Shown here: in pieces, positions 22,839 through 32,865 of the stretch | Numbering within the stretch: position 1 is the stretch's first letter | How the letters are laid out: the number at the start of each line of letters is the position of its first letter | Assembly: GCA_002812745.2 (NCBI GenBank) | Contig: NCSJ02000129.1 | Location: forward strand, 50,695 to 114,694 | Direction of reading: 5' to 3' | Length of the DNA stretch: 64,000 bases | DNA from: Scytalidium lignicola | Lineage: Eukaryota; Ascomycota; Leotiomycetes | Position numbers and translations under genes: made by a program | The notes under the pieces: generated by a model | Databases searched by the model: none | Seen by the model: only the letters and a program-made list of their open reading frames with translations | What the model was told of the DNA's origin: nothing

Positions 22839-23443
22839 TCGTAGTTATTGGTATCAAATCAACCTGAGCCTTCATATTTAATAATTATAAAGCAATAAAT
22901 ATATATAAAATATATTTATAAAATATTGTGAAGGATCAGATGCCGGAGAACCGGAATTTCGGCAGTAAATCAAAAAAATTGTAAATCGTTACATCCTCTC
23001 TCCTTTGATTGGTTCACATGGTCAAAAGCTCGGAATCTAGAAAGCTCCTATTTCCGACTTGTCAAGTGTTATATTGAGAGGCGGAAGAGTTACCGTCTGT
23101 GCTTTCTTCACGCTGCTAAAAAGAGTGAAAATATACAATAGTTGCTTGTCGCCTTAATACAAAGAATTTCACATTCACAGCAAGAGATAGAACCCGCTTT
23201 CAGTTAAGAATCATTCGAAACCTCTAGACAATACGAAAATAAATGCCCCATCAATTGGCCAATGTAGATGTCCAACATCCTATCCAGACGTAAATTTAGA
23301 CAGAGAGGCCCCTTTGCTTTTGCAGCTTTGAGTTCCAAATTTCCGAAACAAGCTATTGTATCTGCTTAGAAGAAATTCTCAAACAGTATCGCGATTGTAT
23401 GTGTCCGAGACATAAACCATGCAATATAAACAAGATCGTCCAT
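22839..23443. promoter_or_regulatory. P450 promoter region
   Basis: A 605-bp gap upstream of the minus-strand P450, also the 3' end of the dehydrogenase gene. Besides the triple CGG at 22944-22962 it holds TTCCG/CGGAA words near 23031, 23052 and 23340. No gene seen. Confidence 0.5.
22944..22962. promoter_or_regulatory. Three CGG triplets at exact N5 spacing upstream of the P450
   Basis: The sequence reads CGG-AGAAC-CGG-AATTT-CGG, about 110 bp before the P450 ATG. The second and third triplets repeat the CGG-AATTT-CGG word seen at 9259. This is the strongest candidate activator site in the window; function is inferred. Confidence 0.55.
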
Positions 23444-24851
23444 CTACCAAATCAGCACTGGTTTGATTGTAATTCCATTCTTCATATCTGTAACCGCCTT
23501 TTCATGATCTTTAGCCTGCAGAGGAATTATTTATTAGCAAGCTTTTCCCGGATACCTAATGGAGATGTGGTTACAGACCGGATAGAATTTGATAAGTTTA
23601 TCAATCCTCAATTTTCCTTCGTAGTACCATTGAATCAACTCAGGAACATGCTTGATTTCTTCAGCAAACCTGAAGATGGGCCATTTTGGGGTAAGAATAT
23701 AGGTAGTGTACCTTGCTTGGAATAACATCACCTTCGATACTGACACGTAGAGTTTTTCCTTTCTAAAATGATATCAGCAGGTAATTTCACGACTTAAAAA
23801 AGCTCCTGCGACAGTTACCCGGAAAAAATCTACAAGATCTAAATTCACCGTTGCGCCAACTGGCGGATATCCCAGGAGGATCATTTGGCCGGCGTGAGCA
23901 GTGATTTGTAGACCAAGTGAAATGAGGGCCGGCACGCCTGTGGTGTCTATTGTGATGCTTGGTCCTTGCCCTTCCAATAATTCTTGAATCTTTTGACTGA
24001 GATTGAGCTTATTATCAATTGTATCAATCACTCCCGTTGCTCCCAGGTCTGTTGCAAGTTGAAGCCTGTCAGGATAACGGTCCAGTCCGATAATTTTAGA
24101 GCAGTTCCTCCGCGACGCAGCCTGTTATTCTTTTAGTTTCGTCTGATGGATAGAAATATCATACCATTATCGCTGTCATTCCAACTCCACCTAAGCCTAT
24201 GATAAGTATTGTATCACTTGGCTTTGCATTAGCAACATTCGTAACCGTTCCTGTACCGGTCTGAAACCCGCATCCAAGCGGAGAAAAAAGCTTCAAATCA
24301 TTTTCGTTGAGAACGAGCCCTGATACATTAACAACGGAGACTTCTTTCACTATGGAGAAGCTGGAGAAGCTGGACTGCCCAAAGAATCCCCCGGAAATTG
24401 TCTCCCTAGTCTTAGAGTTTGACAGTGAAGGCTTTCCACTGAACTGGGATACCCCGAATTGTGTACAGTATGCTGGATGGCCGTCCTTACAATTCATACA
24501 TGATGTGCAAGAAGCAAATGACAGCAACACCATATCTCCCCTCTTTGCTACGCTGACTTTTGGACCTATTTCTCTGACATAGCCTGCGCCTGATCAGAGT
24601 GTGAGTGAGAACCAAAATATAACTAAGAGTACTCCCCGACCTTCGTGACCTAACACTCTCGGGACTAGACCAGCTTGTTCTAGGGATGTCCCGTAGACAA
24701 GGTCAGTATGGCACAACCCTGTTGCAACCATCTGAACTAGTAGCTCATTGTCAGCCAAGTTAGGGAGTACAATTTCTTCGATTTTCCAATTACGCCCATT
24801 GATTGGTGGATATGAAACGATGGCTTTAGCTGGCTGCATGTTGGTAGTCAT
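23444..24851 (-). CDS. Zinc-dependent medium-chain alcohol dehydrogenase (aryl/benzyl alcohol dehydrogenase-like)
   Basis: NAD-dependent alcohol dehydrogenase. The N-terminal exon has GLCHTDL (catalytic Zn Cys) and LGHEG (His-Glu). The next exon has the structural zinc lobe with SCTSCMNCKDGHPAYC, then PLGCGFQTG (third catalytic Zn ligand) and the Rossmann motif GLGGVGMTA. TGVPALISLG and LGYPPVGA follow. The final exon gives DMKNG and ends KPVLIW at 23444. Introns interrupt after HEGRG, near TAIM, and near the C-terminus. About 390 aa, normal for the benzyl-alcohol dehydrogenase branch. Next to a P450 and a Baeyer-Villiger enzyme it could oxidise the new alcohol to a ketone or aldehyde, which is an inference. 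No frame break or PTS1 is seen. Confidence 0.88.
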
Positions 24852-26045
24852 AGCAGAACAAAGACTGTAGGAATAGAATAGTACTGAATTGACTGTGTAA
24901 TATTGATAATCAAATAATATTCAATCTTTATAAACAGATTAAATAACCTTGAACTTCTAGGGTTTAGTCTCATCCCCACTCTGTACTTCCGTTGCACATA
25001 CTTCCCTAATTCCGAGATCTATTCCGTAACTAATATTAACTTAGATTACTATTAGATACAATAATATTGTTATGATATATAGTGCCTAAGGCTCGGCTGT
25101 ACCAGGCTTGTAGTTTGGCTATACAAGGACTACAAGGCATTATATATTCAGCAAACTTATCTATTGTACAGTTAGTTTTAACACTTCAGTTGAGTGATAC
25201 GTTTGGTACACCATATTGGTCGTAACCTGGCAACAATATACAGGCTCTAGATAAAAGAGCTAAAAAGAAAAACAATATAAAGATCAACCTCACAAGAAAC
25301 AATAGCTATGCTCATATATAAGTATCATGATAAATAGCTTGTTATCTTTCTGACCAGAGTATGAATTTTAAAAAAAATTGGGTTTTTCTTAGTTGTTGCC
25401 TACATAAACAGGCCTACCGGTCTCCGCCCGTATTTTTGTCTGTGGGAGCGCTCCTGTCGTCGCCCCTATCTGTAACGGGTGCGTGTCCCTTGGTTGGAGT
25501 CCCTCGAGTTTTAGTTGCCCTTCTCGTGCTAGAATCTCATTGCAAATATCTTCTCAAAACGCCTCAGAATGTGCTATGAGCCAATGATATGTGATCATGA
25601 TGTCAGACGTCTCAGTTTTCCAAGATGTTAATACTGACGATCCTGTTTAATTGAACTGACGTGTATTCATGTTGCTAAGAATGTCACAATCATGATTATA
25701 ATTATAATTATGATTAAAATCGACGTGATTCGATGTTAGGGGGTAATTTTGATCGATTTTGTAGTATATTTTGCTGACCAGGTGTCCGGTAGGTCACGTT
25801 AGTAATTTTTTGCTTACTTAATAACAGCAGGCAATTTGCTGAGCTAAGTTAATGAAGGCTGGTGGGGTGCTGATTATATAATCTTTTTGAGCAGTCTTCT
25901 TTCCTCCTAATCACCTAATCAATAATCCATAAACCTCATCTTCACATCTCAAGGAATGAGACGAGGCTGAATTGTCTGTTATTGAACATTTATCACGTGC
26001 CACCGTTGTTTTTGCTGCGACAGCTAAGAGGTACGCCAAGAAGTT
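24852..26045. other. Intergenic region marking the cluster edge
   Basis: About 1.2 kb between divergent genes. Near the dehydrogenase start, ACTTCCCTAATTCCGAGA (about 25000-25017) is a one-base near-match to the CCG-N5-CCG word, followed by ATTCCG at 25021. A near-palindromic AT tract lies at 25690-25715. The short open frame at 25361-25579 has no recognisable features and is not called. Confidence 0.45.
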
Positions 26046-27332
26046 ATGGCACATCAGCCGTCTCAATCCCCATTGGATTTACCATTTCACTCTGGATCGA
26101 ATGCAAACTTCAACGAAAATCAATCCATATTAGATGGACCCATGACCGATGAATCGCCTTCACTTGATAACGATATATCAAGCTGGAGAGGAGGAGACCA
26201 TTACTTTGAAGGTATTATAGACTGAAACTTTTCTTTGACCTAGAAAGCACTAAAACGACAAACAGGCTGTCATGATCCATTTTGTTTTATGTGTGGTGTT
26301 GCTGAGAATACAGTCATTCCTTGCCAGACTTGCTCTCGTTGTTACCATACCCAGTGCATGTTTCCACCACTGGAACCGAGCCAGGTCCCAGATATTTGGT
26401 TTTGCCCTGTTTGCGTTGCTCGAAATTGGCATGTCCCTCCACCAGACGCTATCCAGACACCACCAACTACACTCCCTAGTACGTCGGTTTCATCTACTCC
26501 TCTCCCATTAATAGACTCAAACCTCGACATTGCAAAGCAGCAAGATCAAATATCACCTCCTACCGATGTATCTACAGATCGTCAGGATCAAAAATCGGGA
26601 TCCGGAGCTACCAATAACAATCCTAATGATACAGAGGACATAAATAGACGTTGGAGAGAAGCACAGCGCTGGAAGGAGAACTCCAGATATTCACCACTTG
26701 GCTATCTCTTGGATCCACAATGCGCTGAAAGGTTCATACCACTTTCTGGAGACGGTCCAGTCATATCACTTAGTAGTGTAATGAAGAACCGTTCTACCGA
26801 TTCATCAAGTCATGCCAAGTCCAACAATGAAACATCCAAAAGTGTTTCAAATGAGCAATCCGATGGGACTACTTCGTCTGTACCCACTACAGCAAAAGTC
26901 AAACCATATCGTGCTGGAAAATCAGCTGGAGGACGTAACAAGTCCCCGCCTCGAAAGCGATCCAAATACTCAAATTTACCTAGTGAGGTTGAAACGGCTT
27001 TTGATCTCATTAAGAGTCATCTAGAAAATGCATCAAATGGCAGGAAGTCACAAGATGACGTTGAGAATAAAGCCAAAACCCTAGAACAGAAGTTGAAGAT
27101 ACAAGAGGGTGAAATGCTTATATCACGTCAAGAGCTGCAGTCTGTGAAGCAAAAGCTCTCAGTTGAGCTCTCAAATGCGGAACAGCTTAAAATGGAAAAT
27201 ACAACACTGCGTAAAGAAGTACAGGAGCTGCAAGAATTGGTTCAGAAGAAAGAAAATCAAATAAAGAGCTGGCAAAATATGTTGCGTACAATGATCGGTA
27301 CGGGCGGGGAGGTGTCTATGAACGAAATATAA
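26046..27332 (+). CDS. PHD-finger protein with C-terminal coiled coil
   Basis: Two exons (26046 to about 26211, then about 26268-27332), about 409 aa. A disordered N-terminus precedes a PHD-type zinc finger: CFMC, then CQTC, YHTQC (His-x2-Cys) and CPVC within WFCPVCVARNWHVPP, giving C4-H-C3. The middle is Ser/Thr/Gln-rich with a basic patch GGRNKSPPRKRSKYS, probably a nuclear localisation signal. The C-terminal 100 residues are a heptad-like coiled coil (KTLEQKLKIQEGEML to QELVQKKENQI). PHD fingers read histone tails, so a chromatin role is likely. It lacks catalytic domains. It looks like a housekeeping or fungal-specific chromatin protein bordering the cluster. Confidence 0.85.
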
Positions 27333-27395
27333 ATATTTTAGTAGCTGAAGTAGTAATGGCATGTTAGGCCATGTTCTGCCTTCAGCATCACTCTC

Positions 27396-27956
27396 TCACG
27401 TCTGAAACTCGGGTCTTGTCTCGATCTCTTTCATCAGTCCAATAAAATCAGTATCTCCCGCATCTGCTAATTTTTTAAAGTTCTCCGTATTATCCTTGAC
27501 CCATTGTTCAAATTTACCAGGCTAATTAAAATAGAACTCATTAGCCTTATCACAAAAATTTAGAATGCCATATAAACATACCATTGGCAACATAAACCCC
27601 CCTTCAAGAGCAGAATCAATCGTTCCTTTAATATATACACCTCTTAGTTGTGCCTCTTTTGAAGTCCCAACAATTTCATCCCAAATCTTAACTAGCTTGT
27701 GTGTCATATCCTCAAGTTGCGCTGGTGTCCTCCCAGTTCCCGAACGCAGGGAAATAAACAATCTGTTGATCTTGCTTGGCTGACCTCCAATATATGTTTC
27801 GGAGAGAGGTCCTTGGCTGATATCAATGAAGCGGCATCCAACTATGAATCTCGGTGCGTTGAATGTCATTGCATGCCAATCTGTGATGGCTTTAGCAAGG
27901 GTGTGCTTTTGAGAAGCTGCCAGACGGATAGCATGTTCAAACTCATACAGAGGCAT
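27396..27956 (-). CDS. Tautomerase-superfamily protein, cis-CaaD/oxalocrotonate tautomerase-like
   Basis: Two exons on the minus strand. The protein starts MPLYEFEHAI; after Met removal the N-terminal Pro is the catalytic base of the tautomerase superfamily. NAPRFIVGCRFIDIS, NRLFISLRSGTGR and IVGTSKEAQLRGVYI match the fungal Tautomerase_3 type related to cis-3-chloroacrylic acid dehalogenase and Cg10062. After the intron (GT at about 27585) the last exon ends GLMKEIETRPEFQT at 27396. About 165 aa, normal for the family. The substrate is unknown. It is convergent with the PHD gene, 63 bp away. It could be an enol/keto tautomerase serving the cluster or independent. Confidence 0.82.
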
Positions 27957-28740
27957 TTTCAGGATGATTTGGTTTGAATTGAAGACGAATGTATTGTTTT
28001 ATCACGGGTATGATGCATAGTTTAGGGGCTACTTTGTATCCTTGCTTGGGTTATAAATTCATTGGTGTCTATAATATCCATGCGGAGTTATTTAAGGAGA
28101 GAGAGCTAGATGAGGTAATATTACTCACGTAATAGGCTACACTTTAACTACCCGTCTAGATCTTTCGATTTGTATACGTCAGCAACGAAAGGAATTGTCA
28201 CATATATGACATTGTTAGTGTGTAACGTAAATAAATATCATCATCATCCCATCTCCCCACCTCTTAGCTTAGTACCTTGTCCAACGGCATTTTTCTCTGG
28301 AACCTTTGCCTCAAGACCAAACAGCTTTTATAATGATCGTAAGAGACTATACTACGATATATCTACAACTGCCTCAAACTTTGCTGCTAAATCTCGCACG
28401 GCTTAATGACCATGTAAAACGTTGTTGTCTTAAACTAAATACTTGATAATGCTTTTTTGAATATTGCTAGAATTTAATTAACCAATTTAATAAAATTATT
28501 GTAAAGAACAATTATACCAATATTACTCTAGACAACTCTTAAAGTATTATTAGCAAGTTTAGCAAGTAAAATAGTTAAATACTTAATCAAAGACTTTGAA
28601 GAAGTAATCAATCTAANTTTTTTATTCAAGTTTTGTGCTTATCACGATATACAATCTCCGATCGGACTTTATTCTATTATTACGTGTACTGCCGGCGAAG
28701 AAACAGCTGTAAAAAGTAAATAATAAGTTTGTATNAAAAA

Positions 28741-28775
28741 GCAAAAAGCAAAAAGCAAAAAGCAAAAAGCAAAAA
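28741..28775. repeat. Heptanucleotide microsatellite (GCAAAAA)5
   Basis: Five perfect tandem copies of GCAAAAA, preceded by an N and a further A run at 28736-28740. Simple-sequence repeat; no coding role. Confidence 0.95.
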
Positions 28776-30294
28776 GGAATATAAAGTTTAGACTTGCTTC
28801 GGATCAGTTGCAAATAGTAAGCTAGTCAAATTAAATAAAGGTCAGCTATATTGTAATAATGCAATACTGCTTTATAAGCCCCTAGATTTTAGGACTTTGT
28901 CAAGGAGCACTGTAAATTGGGAGGAATGGTACTCTAGAATAGATATGTTTGGAAAGCTTGTCATGCTTGCTGCTTCTTTGATAGCGTAGTGTTTTACAAA
29001 TAACGAGCCGACCTTTGGGATAACAACACCAAATTGCTAGAGCCTATTCTATTGCCTTCACCGTTCCAATGGCTTTCGTGTGCGACCTGTTTAGTGTTGT
29101 ACAACCAGCTAATATTTGCAGAGGCCCGCTGTTCAGCTGCTTACCTATCTATCAAGATTCTACAGACGTCCTGTCGGCATTCCACAGGTGGAATTAGTGA
29201 TCTGCGATTTTCGCAATTTTCGCGAACCGGCGTTCCGTGTTGACCAGTCTTTCAATGAGAGCAAGGGCGGTTAAATCAATGGCTGTTTATCATGGATCTT
29301 TCGGAGGCAGGAATGATTTGTTCAGGGATGCAAGATACTTTATATTAAATGATGTCATATAATAAAACTGCTTGTACGGAGTAAGCTCTGCAAGCTTTCC
29401 CTTTACAGAGTTGCATAACTAATAAGCCCTAGAGTATCCCCTTGACCGCCAGAAATGGAGTTACTTATGCAGATTTATACAAATTATACTTAGTATACAA
29501 TCACAATATAACGATGAGAGGCGGCACAATCCACCGGCATTAGGTTTATATACTTGTTGACTTGCCACATGCGTGGAGATCAACACTCCGGGGTCGGGAA
29601 TTTACCCTCCGACTACGCCGCATTTAAAGCCTTAAATCCGCATTCTTTCTATGGACGTCGGTTGCAAACGTTCTGGCTCACGCTAAAGACCCCACATTCG
29701 CTTAAATATCCTTAAATGGCCATATGCTGTAAATGCTCTGTAACTGGATCACATTTAGGCTTTACATGCCCTGTAATGAGCTACAAATATAGCGCACTTC
29801 AGGCATCACACCTACTGTAACGTTCTGCACTTCACTATAACTCTTGACAGGAGCTTAAATTGTGGCGTTTTTAGCGTCACTCTAGCAAGAACCTCTGAAA
29901 TCAACCTTCGCACTGTATTAGTAATGATACATTTTGATGATCAGTGTTCGGCTTTATAAATGTTCCGTTTCAGCCGTGCCGTCCGACACCGTGATTCGAC
30001 AAAATAAGTCACGGGACAATACGACCCAGCACAACAATCTCGGATACGGCTCTTTACGTTCAACCCGTAGATGCAAGTCGGGCTCTTCATCCTGTGTTTC
30101 TCAGGTCTCTATGGATTAAAGGCATTTCGGAAGCTTCTGAGAGTCCGCCACATTGCAACAAACGTAACATAATGACTATGATTGGTGACCTAACATTAGT
30201 CATATAAGATGTGACTTGTTACAAAAGTATATTATTCCTTTTCAAACATGTATATAGTACTTCATAAGTAGAATCGCCTTTCAGAATTATACAC

Positions 30295-30329
30295 ATTTTC
30301 CTCTTTTCCTCTTTACTTCTTTATCTTTT
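30295..30329 (+). promoter_or_regulatory. Pyrimidine-rich tract upstream of the MFS gene
   Basis: A CT-rich stretch about 75-105 bp before the start codon, a common core-promoter feature near transcription starts of expressed filamentous-fungal genes. Confidence 0.4.
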
Positions 30330-30400
30330 GAAACCTTAACCGTCATTTGTGATATTGGTTTTTTTATATCTTTCCTAGAACCCACCTTNCCACCATCGAT

Positions 30401-32044
30401 ATGCCTGATAAAGTTCGTGATATTGAGGGTGGAGGAATAACAAGCCTTTCACATTGGAGAATCATAATTGATCAACCTGGAATTACCCCAGAAGTTGTTG
30501 ATTATCCTTACCAAGGCTCGGGCACCGAAGAAGATCCCTATCAAGTTACCTGGATCCCTAACGATCCGCGCAATCCCCAAAACTTTTCTTTTCGAAAGAG
30601 ATGGATCCTTACAGGCGTTGTTTCGTTTACAACATTGGCTGTAGCTTTCTCATCATCTTCATATACGGGTGGAATCAGTGAGATTATAAAACAGTTCCAC
30701 ATTGGTCAGGAAGTTGCTATTCTGGGTGTATCACTGTTTGTCCTTGGATTCGTTCTTGGACCGCTACTCTGGGCTCCTTTTAGTGAAATGTATGGGAGAC
30801 AATATCTCTTCATCTTTACTTATGGTGGTCTAACACTTTTCAATGCCGTCGCTGCGGCATCTCAGAATATCCAAACCTTGCTCGTTCTACGGTTTTTAGC
30901 TGGTACCATTGGTTCATCCCCACTGACAAATGCTGGTGGTGCGATTGCCGACCTCTTCACAGCAAAGGATCGTGGCATTGCCATGAGCATATTCGCATCC
31001 GCGCCCTTCTTGGGACCATCATTAGGCCCCATAATTGGTGGATTTCTCGGTCAAAGTAAAGGTTGGCGATGGGTTCAAGGCCTTATGGGGATATTTGCAG
31101 GAGCTCTATGGATCTTTCAGGCTGTAACAGTCCCAGAAACATACGCCCCGGTTCTTCTTCGAAAACGCGCAGCAAAATTGTCCGCGATGACTGGCAAAGT
31201 TTACAAGACCAAAAAGGACATCGAAGATGGCAAAGTTACATTGAAGGAAGCCTATCAAGTTGCTCTTTCTAGGCCTTGGCTACTGCTCATTTTTGAACCA
31301 ATTGTTATGCTTCTTACAATCTACATGGCAATCATCAACGGTACCCTCTACATGCTCTTTGCTGCGTTCCCCATTGTCTTTCAACAAGTGCGTGGCTGGA
31401 ATCAGGGTGTTGGAGGTTTAGCATTTATTGGGGTGATGATAGGTATGATTGCAGCTGTCGGGTATTCGATTTGGGACGACAAACGATATCGCAGACTGGA
31501 GGAACGCTCTGATGGCTCCGCAACGCCAGAGGCTCGTTTGCCTCCTGCCATGGTTGGTAGCATTCTTATTCCCCTTGGAATGTTTTGGTTTGCCTGGACG
31601 AATTATCCATCAATCCACTGGATGGCTAGTATTACCGCTGGAGTTCCATTTGGTTTCGGAATGGTCGTTGTGTTTCTAAGTGTACTGAACTACCTGATTG
31701 ATGCCTACACCATCTATGCAGCATCAGTTTTGGCAGCAAACTCTATCCTTCGTTCATTATTTGGAGCTATATTCCCATTATTTACCACTTATATGTATAA
31801 CAACCTGGGGATACATTGGGCTTCATCAATACCAGCATTCCTCGCCCTTGCATGCTTACCGTTTCCCTTCTTATTCTACAAATATGGAGCACAAATTCGA
31901 GCACGCTGCAAGTACGCAGCAGAAGCAGCGCAGCACCTCGCACTGATTCAAGAGCAAGTCAATAACAGCTCAAGCGTGTCGGATTCTAATGTTTCTGGTC
32001 TATTGCCGGAGAGTAAAGATGAGACAGGTGAAAAAGAGAATTAA
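30401..32044 (+). CDS. MFS drug:H+ antiporter (DHA1-type), 12 TM
   Basis: Single-exon gene, 547 aa. Cytosolic N-terminus with DPYQVTWIPNDPRNPQNF, the usual lead-in of fungal DHA1 exporters. Twelve hydrophobic segments with a central loop of about 60 residues between TM6 and TM7. Motif A is present as PFSEMYGRQ after TM2, and the motif C region FLGPSLGPIIGGFLG in TM5 marks an antiporter. Acts at the plasma membrane, expected to export small molecules. It could export the cluster product or give resistance, but it is 5.5 kb from the last core gene with two unrelated genes between, so cluster membership is uncertain. Confidence 0.92.
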   Translation: MPDKVRDIEGGGITSLSHWRIIIDQPGITPEVVDYPYQGSGTEEDPYQVTWIPNDPRNPQNFSFRKRWILTGVVSFTTLAVAFSSSSYTGGISEIIKQFHIGQEVAILGVSLFVLGFVLGPLLWAPFSEMYGRQYLFIFTYGGLTLFNAVAAASQNIQTLLVLRFLAGTIGSSPLTNAGGAIADLFTAKDRGIAMSIFASAPFLGPSLGPIIGGFLGQSKGWRWVQGLMGIFAGALWIFQAVTVPETYAPVLLRKRAAKLSAMTGKVYKTKKDIEDGKVTLKEAYQVALSRPWLLLIFEPIVMLLTIYMAIINGTLYMLFAAFPIVFQQVRGWNQGVGGLAFIGVMIGMIAAVGYSIWDDKRYRRLEERSDGSATPEARLPPAMVGSILIPLGMFWFAWTNYPSIHWMASITAGVPFGFGMVVVFLSVLNYLIDAYTIYAASVLAANSILRSLFGAIFPLFTTYMYNNLGIHWASSIPAFLALACLPFPFLFYKYGAQIRARCKYAAEAAQHLALIQEQVNNSSSVSDSNVSGLLPESKDETGEKEN

Positions 32045-32865
32045 ACTGCCACATACCTAGAAGCACTAGCAGCGGAATAATATTATACAAATTGGTAGTT
32101 GGAGAATATTGTATTAATATATTAGAGTTAGAATTAGCAACGTATATAATATNAAAAAAATTTATCNTTTTTTAGGATCTGATCTCTCTGTGTCATCCCC
32201 TGGCTGACCTGATATTGCCGCCAATCAGATGATCTTGCAAGATAATGTAAAGCAGAAACTTTAGTTATGGTAGTTGAGATTAACTTAACTACCCTCATCT
32301 TTAAAGCTTACATAATGTAAATCTATAGCCAATTTCTGAATACCATATCCACTTGCTAGTTAGCTAGATCCACTTGAAATTATTACTACATCTTAAAACC
32401 TTAAGCACTAATATTTATAAATGGTTAAGCGCATTTAGTTCTTAAAGTACTTGCCTATACCTTTCTGTATTAAAATCTAAATAAATATTTACAGTAACAG
32501 TTATAATAAATTTATTTTACATTCCTTGGATGCTTAAAAGTTAAAATGGCTTGAAGTTTAAATACACTTTATGGCCTGCTGTTTTATGCGAGGCTATACT
32601 TGTATAAACATCGGCAAGTGGATTTAGTTAAGGCCTGTTCCCCACGCACCACGGCACCTGTACGGAGCTAGAAGTAAATGTAGCGCTATACAGTGCAAAT
32701 CGCCAGCACTAAAAAACAAATCGGTCGCTAATATGCCATGGGCCTTAGCTCCATCGCACGGCTTTAATATTATCTCCGTCACCTTACCATCCAAGCTCAT
32801 TGCTACAGTACACGAAGGGTTCGCATTTCACAATCGTATTGTCAGTTGTACAGAACAATAAATCT
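32045..32865. other. Intergenic region, no gene
   Basis: AT-rich 820-bp gap with Ns at A/T runs near 32153 and 32167; presumably the MFS 3' region and the regulator promoter. Confidence 0.5.

Larger units (their letters stand above)
27957..30400. other. Long intergenic region, no supported gene
   Basis: About 2.4 kb. Open frames at 28170-28406, 29034-29243 and 29934-30119 show no domain or intron context. Between 29720 and 29825 the word CTGTAA occurs four times, cause unknown. Three Ns (28617, 28735 and 30389) sit here, two of them beside A/T runs. The last 200 bp are presumably the MFS promoter. Confidence 0.5.

Noticed and set aside
1002..24851. Host-selective-toxin (AK/AF-type) biosynthesis cluster
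   Set aside because: The ligase and hydratase/isomerase classes and PTS1 tails resemble AKT1/AKT3, but the polyketide synthase and other partners are absent and the BVMO/P450/ADH set points to different chemistry. Class similarity alone is not enough.
25361..25579. Short plus-strand open frame in the cluster-edge gap
   Set aside because: No domain, no intron context and low-complexity surroundings; probably chance.
25690..25715. AT palindrome as an origin or terminator
   Set aside because: Imperfect, short and in AT-rich DNA where such palindromes are common.
28170..28406. 78-codon open frame
   Set aside because: No recognisable motif and lies in AT-rich intergenic DNA.
28741..28775. CRISPR-like or regulatory array
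   Set aside because: Perfect 7-bp tandem units without spacers are a simple microsatellite.
29720..29825. Four CTGTAA words as a telomere-like or binding array
   Set aside because: Irregular spacing, not tandem, and not the fungal telomere repeat; may be chance.
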